A stretch of DNA of 64,000 nucleotides. Source: Colwellia sp. C1TZA3. Lineage in GTDB: Bacteria > Pseudomonadota > Gammaproteobacteria > Enterobacterales > Alteromonadaceae. Where the stretch lies: positions 1 to 64,000 of the forward strand of contig NZ_VOLS01000015.1 of the NCBI RefSeq assembly GCF_007954265.1, written 5' to 3'. Shown here piece by piece: positions 10,231 through 19,391 of this stretch; positions within the stretch are counted from its first letter, which is position 1; the number at the start of each line of letters is the position of its first letter. Both the position numbers and the translations under genes were made by a program. The notes beneath the pieces are model-generated. The model ran no database searches, was not told the DNA's origin, and worked only from the letters and a program-made list of their open reading frames with translations.

Positions 10231-11415
10231 TTATTTTATCATGGCAAGCGATTGTGTTAAGTCGGCAATTAAATCATCAACATTTTCAAGACCAACCGAT
10301 ATTCTAATTAAACTATCACTGATGCCGGCGGCTAAACGCTCTTCTTGAGTATAAGGTGAATGTGTCATCGAGGCTGGATGTTGAATAAGTGATTCTGCGT
10401 CCCCTAAACTTACCGCAATCGAAAATAACTTCATACGGTTAATAAAGTCACTACCACCGGCTAAATCACTATCAATTTCAAAGGCAATAACACCGCCAGC
10501 CGCTTTCATTTGCGAGCCAATAAATTTATGCCCAGGATGGCTTTTTAAGCCTGGATAATAAACGTGGCTTACTTTTTCATTACTTTCTAAAAATGCCGCT
10601 ATTTTTTCAGCATTACTGCAATGGCGTTCCATACGAATAGGCAGGGTCTTAAGCCCTCGCATGATTAACCATGCGTCATGCGGACTCATGGTTGCACCAA
10701 TATCTTTTAATACTGTCATCTTGATCATCATGATCATTTCGCTGGTACCACAAATAATACCAGCAACGACATCACCATGACCGTTTAAATATTTTGTCGC
10801 GCTATGCACTACTATGTCGATACCGTATTTTTTAGGTTGCTGGAGTACTGGCGTTAAAAAGGTGTTGTCGACGATAGAAATAATGTTGTGATTTTGTGCT
10901 ATCTCACCCACCATTGCCAAGTCATAGACCGCTAAATTAGGATTTACCGGCGTTTCTAGAAATATGACCTTAGTATTAGGTTTTATTGCTGCCTCAATCT
11001 CAGCAGGGTTTGCCATATCTACAAAGCTAACTTCAATGCCCCATCGAGTAAGTTGGTGATTCATTAGTGCAAATGAACAACCATAAACCGCTTTTGATGA
11101 AATTAGATGATCGCCACAAGATAAGTTAGCCAGTAAAGCACCAGAGACTGCACCCATACCAGTAGCGGTGGCGGCAGCGTCTTCCATGCCTTCCATTGCC
11201 GCTACTCGCATCTCTAACTGTCGAGTTGTAGGGTTACCTAAACGGCTATATATGTAGCCTTCAGCTTCGCCGGCAAATCTATCCGCGCCCTGTTGTGCGT
11301 TATCAAAAATAAAAGTAGAGGTTTGATAAAGTGGCGTGGCTAATGAACCAAATTGTTCGTCATTAATACGGCCTGAATGAATTGCTTGCGTTTCGATATG
11401 CTTGCTTTCTGACAT
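10231..11415 (-). CDS. megL: Methionine gamma-lyase (Cys/Met metabolism PLP enzyme)
   Basis: A 394-residue fold-type I PLP enzyme of the gamma-family. The lysine that binds PLP is in SATKYLNGHGD. The segment AVYGCSFALM keeps the Tyr and Cys that in Pseudomonas methionine gamma-lyase (Tyr114/Cys116) mark this enzyme rather than cystathionine gamma-synthase or beta-lyase; LKDIGATMSPHDAWLIMRG also matches that branch. The predicted reaction turns L-methionine into methanethiol, 2-oxobutyrate and ammonia. It is divergent from tyrR across a 325-bp region with TyrR-like boxes, so shared control is possible. Cystathionine lyase activity remains an alternative. Confidence 0.85.
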   Translation of the reverse strand: MSESKHIETQAIHSGRINDEQFGSLATPLYQTSTFIFDNAQQGADRFAGEAEGYIYSRLGNPTTRQLEMRVAAMEGMEDAAATATGMGAVSGALLANLSCGDHLISSKAVYGCSFALMNHQLTRWGIEVSFVDMANPAEIEAAIKPNTKVIFLETPVNPNLAVYDLAMVGEIAQNHNIISIVDNTFLTPVLQQPKKYGIDIVVHSATKYLNGHGDVVAGIICGTSEMIMMIKMTVLKDIGATMSPHDAWLIMRGLKTLPIRMERHCSNAEKIAAFLESNEKVSHVYYPGLKSHPGHKFIGSQMKAAGGVIAFEIDSDLAGGSDFINRMKLFSIAVSLGDAESLIQHPASMTHSPYTQEERLAAGISDSLIRISVGLENVDDLIADLTQSLAMIK

Positions 11416-11568
11416 GGGATACCTTTTCTATTGAATAATTATTATTGTTGTTAGCTGTTAGTTGTAAGTCAGTCACTTATCAATGTTTACTTGCAATTAT
11501 ACGGCCATAATTAAATTGCTATTCTTATCAATAAGTTATCTTTTTAAGTTAGATTTTAATAAGTAAGC

Positions 11569-11586
11569 TGTAATATTTTTATTACA
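11569..11586. promoter_or_regulatory. TyrR-box-like palindrome 1
   Basis: TGTAATATTTTTATTACA fits the TyrR pattern (TGTAAA-N6-TTTACA) as TGTAAT-N6-ATTACA with perfect symmetry. It starts exactly 100 bp before the second box and lies about 90 bp upstream of the start predicted from the sigma54-like element, a normal position for an activator site. Confidence 0.65.
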
Positions 11587-11637
11587 ACTCTATGTGACTA
11601 ATAAAGGCAGTTTGTTAAAGTAGACAAGAGAGTCTTA

Positions 11638-11654
11638 TTGGCTAAGGCTTTGCT
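11638..11654 (+). promoter_or_regulatory. Candidate sigma54 promoter (-24/-12) for tyrR
   Basis: TTGGCTAAGGCTTTGCT has the invariant GG and GC dinucleotides at the required 12-bp offset and the TGGC...TTGCT ends of the sigma54 consensus; the ACG after TGGC is not matched. It points toward tyrR, which keeps a GAFTGA loop. No experimental support is available here. Confidence 0.5.
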
Positions 11655-11668
11655 TGATGTTTCTTTAT

Positions 11669-11705
11669 TGTAATATATTTATTACAATGTAACTTAAATA
11701 TTACA
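11669..11705. promoter_or_regulatory. TyrR-box-like palindromes 2 and 3, adjacent
   Basis: TGTAATATATTTATTACA (11669-11686) and TGTAACTTAAATATTACA (11688-11705) both fit TGTAAY-N6-ATTACA; their centres are 19 bp apart. They lie just downstream of the predicted sigma54 start and end 35 bp before the tyrR start codon, which suits repression (autoregulation). Confidence 0.65.
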
Positions 11706-11740
11706 AAATCAACAATGCACGGTATTGATAAGGAGTTTAT

Positions 11741-13306
11741 GTGCGAATAGAAATAAAATCTGAAGACCGAATGGGCATTAGCCAAGAAATATTGGCGACT
11801 TTTACCCGTTTGGCGCTAGATATTCAAGCGGTGGAAGTGAGCTCACAATTTATATTCGTGCATTTGGCCAAAAGCACCATAAGTTTTAATAAAGTAAAAC
11901 GATCATTAATGAGCGTGGCGGGGGTTAATCACTGTCGGGCAGTTGATTTATTGCCATCAGAAAGTCGTGAGCGGCATTTAAGGGCATTAGTAAACCGTTT
12001 ACCTGACGCTATTATAGATATAGATGAAAACGCTTGTGTGATGGCGTTAAATAAAGCGAGTGAAAAACTGTTAGTCAATCATCAACGCCACAAAGGTATC
12101 TCGCCATTACTCGGTGAGCAACTCAAAGGGGTTAAAGTTAATCACTTATTAGAGATAGAAATCGCTTTGCCTTTGTTGGATAAAATAAGTTCGCAAAATG
12201 TTGATATTGCTGGGCAAAGTTACTTAGCAGAAATTAGCCCGATAAGTGAACAAGAAAACAGCTCTGGTGCTGTTATATCGCTAAAATCAATCACCAGTTT
12301 AGGTCGCCAAATTTCGATACTGCAAACGCGAGATGCTCAAGGAATTGATAACATTATTGGTCAGTCTGCTCGCATTCAATTACTTAAAGAGCAAACAGTT
12401 CGCTTTGCTGAGTTGGAATTACCGGTATTAATTAACGGTGAAACCGGTACGGGTAAAGAGCTCGTTGCCAGGGCTTTACATAATGCGAGTAATCGTCAAC
12501 AAGCGCCATTTTTAGCGGTAAATTGTGCCACTTTACCTGAACATTTACTCGAAAGTGAGTTGTTTGGTTATGCCAACGGTGCTTTTACCGGCGCGCAAAA
12601 GGGTGGGAAACCGGGGTTACTTGAGTTAGCGGAAGGTGGAACCTTGTTTTTAGATGAAATTGCTGAAATGTCACCTTATTTACAGGCTAAGTTATTAAGG
12701 TTTTTACAAGATTTTAGGTTTCGTCGTTTGGGTGGTACCAAAGAATTACAAGCAAATGTTAGAGTGCTGAGTGCGACTCATCAAGACTTGTTAGCCATGA
12801 TAAGTAAGCATCAGTTTAGAGAAGATTTGTTTTATCGCTTAAATGTACTGAATTTAAATTCGCCACCATTGCGTGAACGCGTAGAAGATATTGCGTTAAT
12901 AGCGCATCATTTTGTGGCGCTTGCGGCAACACAAATGAACTTGCAGCAACCGACAATCGATAAAGGTGCTATGGCGTTACTCTTGTCACATCGTTGGCCG
13001 GGTAATATTCGAGAATTACAAAACGTGCTGTTTAGAGCGGTAGCACTGAATGAACATGGCGATATTTCTGCACAAGATATTAGTGTTGCATTAGCGCAAT
13101 TTAAACAACCTGAAGTCACTAGTTCGGTTGAATTTAAAGTGGAAAATGAACTGGAGGATTGGGCGAGTGCGCAAGCAAAGTTTGAACAGCAGCTTATTAG
13201 CACATTATATCCTTATTATCCCACTACACGTAAATTGGCAGAGCGATTAAAGGTATCCCATAACAAAATCGCTATGAAATTACGGCAGTTTGGCATTAAT
13301 AATTAA
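11741..13306 (+). CDS. tyrR: TyrR-type transcriptional regulator of aromatic amino acid metabolism
   Basis: A 521-residue protein with an N-terminal ACT domain ([20 protein letters not shown]), a PAS-like region (about 80-190), an AAA+ sigma54-interaction domain with Walker A GETGTGKE (about 232), Walker [10 protein letters not shown], and a C-terminal Fis-type helix-turn-helix. Unlike E. coli TyrR, the AAA+ domain keeps the loop GAFTGA (about 279), so it may activate sigma54 polymerase as PhhR proteins do. The start is GTG, placed by AAGGAG at 11730; an overlapping ATG two bases upstream is out of frame and stops at once. It converges with the response regulator gene. Confidence 0.93.
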   Translation: MRIEIKSEDRMGISQEILATFTRLALDIQAVEVSSQFIFVHLAKSTISFNKVKRSLMSVAGVNHCRAVDLLPSESRERHLRALVNRLPDAIIDIDENACVMALNKASEKLLVNHQRHKGISPLLGEQLKGVKVNHLLEIEIALPLLDKISSQNVDIAGQSYLAEISPISEQENSSGAVISLKSITSLGRQISILQTRDAQGIDNIIGQSARIQLLKEQTVRFAELELPVLINGETGTGKELVARALHNASNRQQAPFLAVNCATLPEHLLESELFGYANGAFTGAQKGGKPGLLELAEGGTLFLDEIAEMSPYLQAKLLRFLQDFRFRRLGGTKELQANVRVLSATHQDLLAMISKHQFREDLFYRLNVLNLNSPPLRERVEDIALIAHHFVALAATQMNLQQPTIDKGAMALLLSHRWPGNIRELQNVLFRAVALNEHGDISAQDISVALAQFKQPEVTSSVEFKVENELEDWASAQAKFEQQLISTLYPYYPTTRKLAERLKVSHNKIAMKLRQFGINN

Positions 13307-13342
13307 TAACTAATACCAATTGGTTAACGTCGCGAAGATAAT

Positions 13343-14131
13343 TTAATCTTCTAGTATTTTATAAAGAATTTGCTTAACGTTCTCAGGCTCAAAGGGTTTA
13401 TTACACATCGCGGTAACGCCTTCAGTGAGTATATTCGCTAAATGGGTTTGATTACTCTCACTAGTTACCATAAGTATGGGGATATGTGATTGTTGGCTCT
13501 TATTACGAATATATCGGGTTAGTTCTTGACCATTAATTTCTGGCATATTGTAGTCAGTAACAACAAGATCAAACATATTTTCTTTCAATAAGGCAATGGC
13601 TTCATTGCCATTAACTGCTTCGGTTATTTTGAGTAAACCTAAGTTGTTAAGTACCCGTTTAATATGGTTTCTGGCCAGGCGACTATCATCAACGAGCAAA
13701 ACGCGCACTTGATGAACGTCAAAGTAATCAAGCTCTAATTCATCGGTTGATAATAAATCAATAGTTGTGCTTATCGCTGTTGCTAGGTGGTCAGAAGTAA
13801 AAGGTTTTGGTAGTAAAGCAATAACACCAGACTGCTTAAATTCTTCTAAGTTTTTATGGCGATGCTCGCTGGTAACCAGCATAAAAGGCGTGTTGGCAAT
13901 AGCGGGATTATTTCTTATTTTATGTAGTAATTCTATTGCATTACCATCATCAAAATACATCGCGCTGGTAATTAAATCACGTGGATATCTTTCGGCACTT
14001 ATATAAGCATCCGCAATACTTTTAGCCTCTGCGACTTGGGTAATACCTTGCTGTTTTAACTCTTTAATTATAATCTTTCTTTGTAAGTCAGAAGGCTCAA
14101 CAACCAGTAAAGATAACTCATTTGGATTCAT
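13343..14131 (-). CDS. Response regulator with two tandem receiver domains
   Basis: 262 residues make two receiver (REC) domains and no output domain. The second (about 140-262) is complete: VLLVDDSR, phosphoacceptor Asp in VVTDYNMPE, Thr/Ser in MVTSES and Lys in CNKPFEPE. The first (about 1-125) is degenerate: the acidic patch reads VVEPSD and the phosphoacceptor region DLITSAMYFDDG lacks an aligned Asp, but LPKPF is retained. It resembles CheY-like dual-receiver adaptors. No kinase gene is adjacent. The predicted role is cytoplasmic signalling by protein contact; the partner is unknown. It is followed in the same direction by no close gene. Confidence 0.85.
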   Translation of the reverse strand: MNPNELSLLVVEPSDLQRKIIIKELKQQGITQVAEAKSIADAYISAERYPRDLITSAMYFDDGNAIELLHKIRNNPAIANTPFMLVTSEHRHKNLEEFKQSGVIALLPKPFTSDHLATAISTTIDLLSTDELELDYFDVHQVRVLLVDDSRLARNHIKRVLNNLGLLKITEAVNGNEAIALLKENMFDLVVTDYNMPEINGQELTRYIRNKSQQSHIPILMVTSESNQTHLANILTEGVTAMCNKPFEPENVKQILYKILED

Positions 14132-14161
14132 AATATTACTCTATAGTTTTTAGTTGATTAT

Positions 14162-14560
14162 TTAGCCACCAATAAATTTGACTTTAAAGCCATTTTTTTC
14201 CAGTACTAATTTTATTTCTTCGCGTTTATCACCTTGAACTTCTATGATTTCACCCACCACACTACCGCCAGTGCCACAGATTTTCTTGATTTTTTTGGCG
14301 AGTTCTTTTAAGGCTTTATTATCTAAGCCTAAACCGGTAATGGTGATAACACCTTTACCTTTCCTACCTTTAGTTTCTCGACGCACTCTAGCAAAACCGT
14401 CAGATGGCGTAACCGTAGCACTCTTAGTTTGTGATATTCTGCCTTCAGCAGTGGAATAGACTAAAGCCTGATGGTTATCATTTTGCTTAGTGGCTGTGTC
14501 GTCAATATTTTTACCGAAGGCACCTGCTAAGTCACTCAGGCTAGAAAATTTTTTTGTCAT
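14162..14560 (-). CDS. yciH: YciH, SUI1/eIF1-like translation factor
   Basis: 132 residues. The SUI1 domain occupies the C-terminal half (VITITGLGLDNKALKELA, CGTGGSVVGEIIEVQGDKRE, KNGFKVKFIGG), with a poorly conserved N-terminal tail. The bacterial homologue is related to eukaryotic eIF1 and influences start-site selection in vitro; its physiological role is unsettled. The gene lies 30 bp upstream of the response regulator on the same strand and may be cotranscribed with it. Confidence 0.92.
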   Translation of the reverse strand: MTKKFSSLSDLAGAFGKNIDDTATKQNDNHQALVYSTAEGRISQTKSATVTPSDGFARVRRETKGRKGKGVITITGLGLDNKALKELAKKIKKICGTGGSVVGEIIEVQGDKREEIKLVLEKNGFKVKFIGG

Positions 14561-14564
14561 AGTT

Positions 14565-14650
14565 ATACCAAGTTGTTTTAGTTATTGAACAGATGTCTTG
14601 CGTTTCTCGGTTTTACCTGCATATAAAGTAGACCAGATAATTAATGAAAT
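14565..14650. repeat. Shortened family 1 repeat remnant
   Basis: TATACCAAGTTG at the left end and the right-hand block ACCTGCATATAAAGTAGACC followed by AGATAATTAATGAAAT match the ends of the 48890-49101 repeat. The middle is missing or diverged. Confidence 0.5.
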
Positions 14651-14678
14651 AGGCCTTACTGCTAAAATTTGGATAAAA

Positions 14679-14703
14679 TAAAACCACTACTAGAGTGGTT
14701 TTA
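14679..14703 (-). terminator. Terminator of the etfBA operon
   Basis: The stem TAAAACCACT and AGTGGTTTTA with an ACTAG-type loop lies 32 bp downstream of the etfA stop; read on the minus strand it ends in a U-rich tract. Confidence 0.75.
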
Positions 14704-14735
14704 TTATACATGATTTTTAGAGTTAAAAAGTTAGC

Positions 14736-15662
14736 TTAAAGCTTACTTTCTAATTCGGGTAAAGCGTCAAATAAATCAGCCACTAAACCGTAATCGGCTA
14801 CCTGAAAGATTGGTGCTTCGGCATCTTTATTAATCGCAACAATGACTTTAGAGTCTTTCATACCAGCTAAATGCTGAATAGCACCTGAAATACCTACTGC
14901 TATATATAAGTCAGGCGCAACAATTTTGCCTGTTTGACCCACTTGCATATCGTTTGCTACAAAACCAGCATCAACAGCAGCACGAGAAGCGCCAATCGCT
15001 GCGCCTAACTTATCAGCTATACCATCAAGTAGTTTGAAGTTTTCGCCATTTTGCATACCACGACCACCAGAGACGATCACACTTGCGGCACCGAGCTCAG
15101 GTCTTTCTGAAACAGAAAGTTTTTCACTTACGTAGCTAGAAATACCGGCATCAGTGACTTGGTCTACAGCTACAATTTCAGCATTACCATCAGTTGCTAC
15201 CGCATCAAAACCTGTAGAACGAACGGTGATCACTTTTTTGTTATCTAAACTTTGTACGGTTGCAATCGCGTTACCTGCGTATATAGGACGGACAAATGTG
15301 TCACTACTTTCTACGGCAATAATGTCTGAAATTTGCGTAACATCTAATAACGCCGCAACGCGTGGCATAAAGTTTTTGCCGGTTGTTAATGCCGTAGCGA
15401 TGATATGAGTATAATCCGCTGCAAGTTCAGTCACTAATAATGATACATTTTCAGCCAGTTGGTGTTCATAAGCGGCGTTGTCCGCCACTAACACTTTTGA
15501 AACACCGTTAACTTTGCTTGCGGCTTCAGCAATGGCTTGGCAGTTGTGACCGGCAACTAAAAGGTGGATCTCTCCACCCATAGCTTGCGCTGCAGCAACA
15601 GTTTTTAGTGTATCGGCTTTTAATTCACTATTATCGTGTTCGGCAAATACTAAAATGCTCAT
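14736..15662 (-). CDS. etfA: Electron transfer flavoprotein alpha subunit
   Basis: 308 residues. The N-terminal ETF domain starts [11 protein letters not shown], and the C-terminal FAD-binding domain carries [15 protein letters not shown] and [19 protein letters not shown]. With EtfB it forms the soluble FAD/AMP heterodimer that takes electrons from acyl-CoA and other dehydrogenases and passes them to ETF-ubiquinone oxidoreductase. Its start overlaps the etfB stop by 4 nt, so the two are translationally coupled. The partner oxidoreductase is divergently encoded next door. Confidence 0.97.
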   Translation of the reverse strand: MSILVFAEHDNSELKADTLKTVAAAQAMGGEIHLLVAGHNCQAIAEAASKVNGVSKVLVADNAAYEHQLAENVSLLVTELAADYTHIIATALTTGKNFMPRVAALLDVTQISDIIAVESSDTFVRPIYAGNAIATVQSLDNKKVITVRSTGFDAVATDGNAEIVAVDQVTDAGISSYVSEKLSVSERPELGAASVIVSGGRGMQNGENFKLLDGIADKLGAAIGASRAAVDAGFVANDMQVGQTGKIVAPDLYIAVGISGAIQHLAGMKDSKVIVAINKDAEAPIFQVADYGLVADLFDALPELESKL

Positions 15663-16411
15663 GATATCACCTTCGCTTCATTTTTTAATTTTTCTACTAA
15701 TTCATCAATGCTTTTAACAATAATACCAGCTTTGCGTTCAGCAGGCGGTGTTACTTTGATTAAATTAGTGCGCGCTGTTAAATCAATTCCAAAGTCAGCT
15801 GCTGGTTTAACAACCAGTGGCTTGCGTTTAGCTTTCATTATGTTGGGTAATGACGCATAACGTGGTTCATTTAAGCGTAAGTCAGTGGTTACAATCGCAG
15901 GTAAATTTAATGCGATGGTTTGTAAGCCGCTATCAACCTCACGAGTAACGTTAACTTTATCGCCATCAATGCTTATAGCAGAGGCAAATGTGCCTTGTGC
16001 CATACCAGTAAGTGCCGCTAACATTTGGCCTGTTTGGTTATTGTCGCTGTCGATTGACTGCTTACCAAGAATAACAAGTTGTGGTTGTTCTTCTTCCACT
16101 ATTTTTTGTAATAGTTTAGCAACGTTGATTGAATCTAAGCTTTCATCTGTCTCAATTTGAATCGCACGATCAGCACCTAACGCTAGGGCTGTTCGTAACT
16201 GTTCTTGGCAAGACTTACTACCAATAGACACGGCGATAACTTCAGTCGCTATGCCGGCTTCTTTTAAACGCACGGCTTCTTCAACAGCGATTTCACAAAA
16301 AGGATTAATTGCCATTTTTACATTAGCAAGATCGACATTGGAGTTGTCTGCTTTAACACGTACTTTTACGTTATAGTCAATAACGCGCTTGATGGGTACT
16401 AATACTTTCAT
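15659..16411 (-). CDS. etfB: Electron transfer flavoprotein beta subunit
   Basis: 250 residues, the usual EtfB length. It starts [20 protein letters not shown] and contains the family segment [13 protein letters not shown] and the C-terminal [15 protein letters not shown]. It carries the AMP-binding site of the ETF dimer and the recognition loop for dehydrogenases. It is first in the etfBA operon, and the 275-bp upstream region is shared with ETF-QO, where PsrA-like operators are seen. Confidence 0.97.
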   Translation of the reverse strand: MKVLVPIKRVIDYNVKVRVKADNSNVDLANVKMAINPFCEIAVEEAVRLKEAGIATEVIAVSIGSKSCQEQLRTALALGADRAIQIETDESLDSINVAKLLQKIVEEEQPQLVILGKQSIDSDNNQTGQMLAALTGMAQGTFASAISIDGDKVNVTREVDSGLQTIALNLPAIVTTDLRLNEPRYASLPNIMKAKRKPLVVKPAADFGIDLTARTNLIKVTPPAERKAGIIVKSIDELVEKLKNEAKVIS

Positions 16412-16630
16412 CGTTGCCTCTGATTATTTTGGTTGTAGGTAATCTTGATTAAACTAAATAAAATCCAGCTTAACGCTATAATAATGGTTTGAAGACTACT
16501 TGTAGAAGGGGTTTACGTCAACGCCTTCTAGCGATATCGTCACTCAAATCGTGCTTAAATAAATAATATCGTTAATTAATGCAATACAGGATAGTATTTA
16601 ACACGAATATATCTATAATGTTTGATGTTA

Positions 16631-16665
16631 TCAAACAGGTGTTTGAAAATCAAACGAGTGTTTGA
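16631..16665. promoter_or_regulatory. Two tandem PsrA-like operators
   Basis: TCAAACAGGTGTTTGA (16631-16646) and TCAAACGAGTGTTTGA (16650-16665) are perfect TCAAAC-N4-GTTTGA palindromes, 19 bp apart centre to centre. They fit the published PsrA pattern (S-AAAC-N2-4-GTTT-S). PsrA is a TetR-type fatty-acid-responsive repressor known to control etf genes in several gammaproteobacteria. They lie 36-71 bp before the ETF-QO start. Confidence 0.7.
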
Positions 16666-16701
16666 ATATTTCATATAAATAATTAAGTGATGGGAGATGT
16701 T

Positions 16702-18351
16702 ATGGAACGCGAATCAATGGAGTTTGACGTTGTAATTGTTGGAGCGGGTCCTGCAGGCCTGTCGACTGCTTGTCAACTAATGAAATTAGCACAAGAAAAA
16801 GAACAAGAACTCATGGTCTGTGTAGTTGAAAAAGGCTCTGAAGTGGGTGCTCATATTCTTTCTGGTGCAGTTTTTGAACCACGAGCATTAAATGAATTAT
16901 TTCCTGATTGGAAAGAAAAGGGTGCACCTTTAAATACCGTTGTTACTGGCGATGATATTTATTTGTTTAATGGCGAAAATAGCGCTGTTAAATTACCTAG
17001 TTTTAGTGTGCCTAAAACTATGCACAATGACGGTAATTACATTGTTAGTATGGGCAATGTTTGTCGTTGGTTAGCCGAACAGGCTGAAGAGTTGGGCGTA
17101 GAAATTTTCCCAGGCTTCCCTGCTCATAGTATTATTTATAATGACGATGGCAGTGTTGGCGGTGTTACTACCGGTGATATGGGGTTAGACGCGGAAGGCA
17201 AGCCCAAAGATTCGTTTATGCCGGGTATGGAACTAAAAGCAAAATATACTGTATTTGCTGAAGGCTGTCGTGGCCATTTAGGTAAAGAACTTATCGCTAA
17301 ATTTGGCTTAGATGCTGATAAGTCACCACAACATTACGGTTTAGGCTTTAAAGAAATTTGGGACATTGCTCCTGAAAAGCATCAAGAAGGTTTAGTGGTA
17401 CACTCTGCTGGTTGGCCGCTTGAGAAAGACACTACCGGTGGTGGTTATTTATATCATGCAGAAAATAACCAAGTCTTTGTCGGTTTAATTGTTGATTTAA
17501 GTTACAGCAATCCGCATTTAAGTCCGTTTGATGAGTTTCAACGTTACAAGCATCATCCTAAAATTGCCCAATACCTTGAAGGTGGCAAACGTGTGTCGTA
17601 TGGCGCAAGAGCAATGGCTAAAGGTGGTTTTAATTCACTACCTAAAATGACTATGCCAGGTGCTGTATTAGTGGGTTGTGACGCCGGTACGATTAACTTT
17701 GCTAAAATTAAAGGTAATCATACCGCGATGAAGTCTGGCATGTTGGCGGCTGAGTCTATTTTTGATGCTTTATTAACAGGCGATGAAGGGGGTAAAGACC
17801 TAACTAGTTTTACAGATAAGTATCAAAACTCGTGGTTATATGACGAATTATATAAGACGCGTAATTTTGGCCCTGCTATGCACAAATTTGGTACGTTTTT
17901 AGGTGGTGCTTATAACACCGTTGACCAAAACTTTTTCGGCGGTAAATTACCATTTAACTTTAAAGATGACAGCTTAGATCATGAGCAATTAAAATTAGCC
18001 GCAGATGTGCCGGTGATTAATTATCCTAAACCTGATAATAAATTGAGTTTTGATAAACTTTCATCAGTATTTTTATCAAACACTAATCATGCAGAAGAGC
18101 AGCCATGTCACTTGAAGTTGGCGGATAGTAGTATTCCTATTGGTGTTAACTTAGTTAAATACGGTGAACCCGCCCGACTTTATTGTCCTGCGGGAGTATA
18201 TGAAGTTGAAAGCACAACAGACGGCGCTAAATTTGTTATTAACTCGCAAAACTGTGTGCACTGTAAAACTTGTGATATTAAAGATCCGAGTCAAAATATT
18301 ACTTGGGTAACACCAGAAGGTACCGGCGGCCCTAATTATCCTAATATGTAG
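16702..18351 (+). CDS. Electron transfer flavoprotein-ubiquinone oxidoreductase
   Basis: 549 residues from the chosen start. It passes electrons from reduced ETF to ubiquinone at the inner membrane. The N-terminal FAD-binding Rossmann motif is VVIVGAGPAGLSTACQL. The C-terminal [4Fe-4S] site is formed by CPAGVYE and NCVHCKTCDIKDP. The ATG at 16702 is preferred because GGGAG lies at the right distance; GTG/ATG at 16687 and 16690 are alternatives. It is divergent from etfBA, forming a complete ETF module for fatty-acid and amino-acid dehydrogenation. Confidence 0.96.
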   Translation: MERESMEFDVVIVGAGPAGLSTACQLMKLAQEKEQELMVCVVEKGSEVGAHILSGAVFEPRALNELFPDWKEKGAPLNTVVTGDDIYLFNGENSAVKLPSFSVPKTMHNDGNYIVSMGNVCRWLAEQAEELGVEIFPGFPAHSIIYNDDGSVGGVTTGDMGLDAEGKPKDSFMPGMELKAKYTVFAEGCRGHLGKELIAKFGLDADKSPQHYGLGFKEIWDIAPEKHQEGLVVHSAGWPLEKDTTGGGYLYHAENNQVFVGLIVDLSYSNPHLSPFDEFQRYKHHPKIAQYLEGGKRVSYGARAMAKGGFNSLPKMTMPGAVLVGCDAGTINFAKIKGNHTAMKSGMLAAESIFDALLTGDEGGKDLTSFTDKYQNSWLYDELYKTRNFGPAMHKFGTFLGGAYNTVDQNFFGGKLPFNFKDDSLDHEQLKLAADVPVINYPKPDNKLSFDKLSSVFLSNTNHAEEQPCHLKLADSSIPIGVNLVKYGEPARLYCPAGVYEVESTTDGAKFVINSQNCVHCKTCDIKDPSQNITWVTPEGTGGPNYPNM

Positions 18352-18460
18352 TAATATAAAAGGGCTTAATTAATACCAAATAGCTGCAGTCATCTGTTTG
18401 GTATAATATTGCCGCTCGTTTATAGTAATGTCATTACGGCATATCGTTCTTTCTGAACAA

Positions 18461-18487
18461 AAAAACCTGCAATTGCAGGTTTTTTTA
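18461..18487 (+). terminator. Terminator of the ETF-QO gene
   Basis: A7 CCTGCAATTGCAGG T7: a strong, fully palindromic stem with A and T tracts, usable from both directions. Confidence 0.88.
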
Positions 18488-18577
18488 TATCTATAAGCTG
18501 GTGCCTAAAATCAGAATTACTGCTCTAGGACTCTTTATTTTCAACAGCTTAGTGAGGAACGCTGTGAATGCAGTTGA

Positions 18578-19351
18578 TTAATGGGTTACGATCAAATTGA
18601 ATTTTGCTAAGGCGGGTATTTCTAATTGTAGTTTGTTTTCTATCTGATCAAGTTTTAGTAAGCTTGCACAAATTATTGCCGCTTTATTTTCTAAGGTATT
18701 GGCTTGGTTACTTATATCAATTTTTATGTCATTGCCCATTGTTTCAATGCGTTGGTCAAAAGTTTCAACCCGTTGTTCGGTACTTTGTTTTTCTTTATGG
18801 GTCATGGCTTCACCAACAGCGAGTAAAATGTTGCCGACAGAATTGGTGACAATAGTTTCGATTTCTTTTTTAAATTCACCCGCAAAAATTTCATCAAAGT
18901 CATCGAAATCTTGTGGCGCAATATAGTAGCTTTCATCACTATGATTAAAGCGAGTGCGTAGTCGCGATTTCATCTCATCAAACTTTTCTTGGAATTGTTG
19001 ATGTGTGGCACTGTTTTCGCCAGTTAAGCTGCTGATCACTTTATTGACCGCTTTTAGTCCGAGATCAACACCCTCTATAGCGATTGAAACTATCGCAGGC
19101 ACTTGTGATCTAATGCCGCTGGTATACTCACTCAACTGACTTTTTTGTGCCTTGTTAAGCGCGATTTCACGGCCATAAACAAAAAGTTGATGTTGGCCAT
19201 TTACTTGGACGTAAGTCTGACCTTGACTGACAATACGCAGGTGAGCAGGATCGATAATAACACCATAATTAAAATTAATATCACATTGTTGGGCGTTTGC
19301 GGCGCTCATACACAAATAGGTAACTAATAAGCTGCGGGCCATGAATTTCAT
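18578..19351 (-). CDS. YggN-family (DUF2884) secreted protein
   Basis: 257 residues from the ATG at 19351, which is preceded by TGGAG; an upstream in-frame start at 19405 would give an unlikely extension. A signal peptide (MKFMARSLLVTYLCMSAANA) ends before QQCDINFNYG. The mature protein has the YggN layout: a short beta-rich start with LFVYGREIALNKAQKSQL, then long helical segments. Function is unknown in the family; the envelope location is inferred from the signal. It lies 40 bp after the DUF342 gene and is probably in one transcript with it. Confidence 0.75.
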   Translation of the reverse strand: MKFMARSLLVTYLCMSAANAQQCDINFNYGVIIDPAHLRIVSQGQTYVQVNGQHQLFVYGREIALNKAQKSQLSEYTSGIRSQVPAIVSIAIEGVDLGLKAVNKVISSLTGENSATHQQFQEKFDEMKSRLRTRFNHSDESYYIAPQDFDDFDEIFAGEFKKEIETIVTNSVGNILLAVGEAMTHKEKQSTEQRVETFDQRIETMGNDIKIDISNQANTLENKAAIICASLLKLDQIENKLQLEIPALAKFNLIVTH

Positions 19352-19391
19352 AGCAAAACTCCATATTTTATCAGCTTTGTAGCGGATATTA

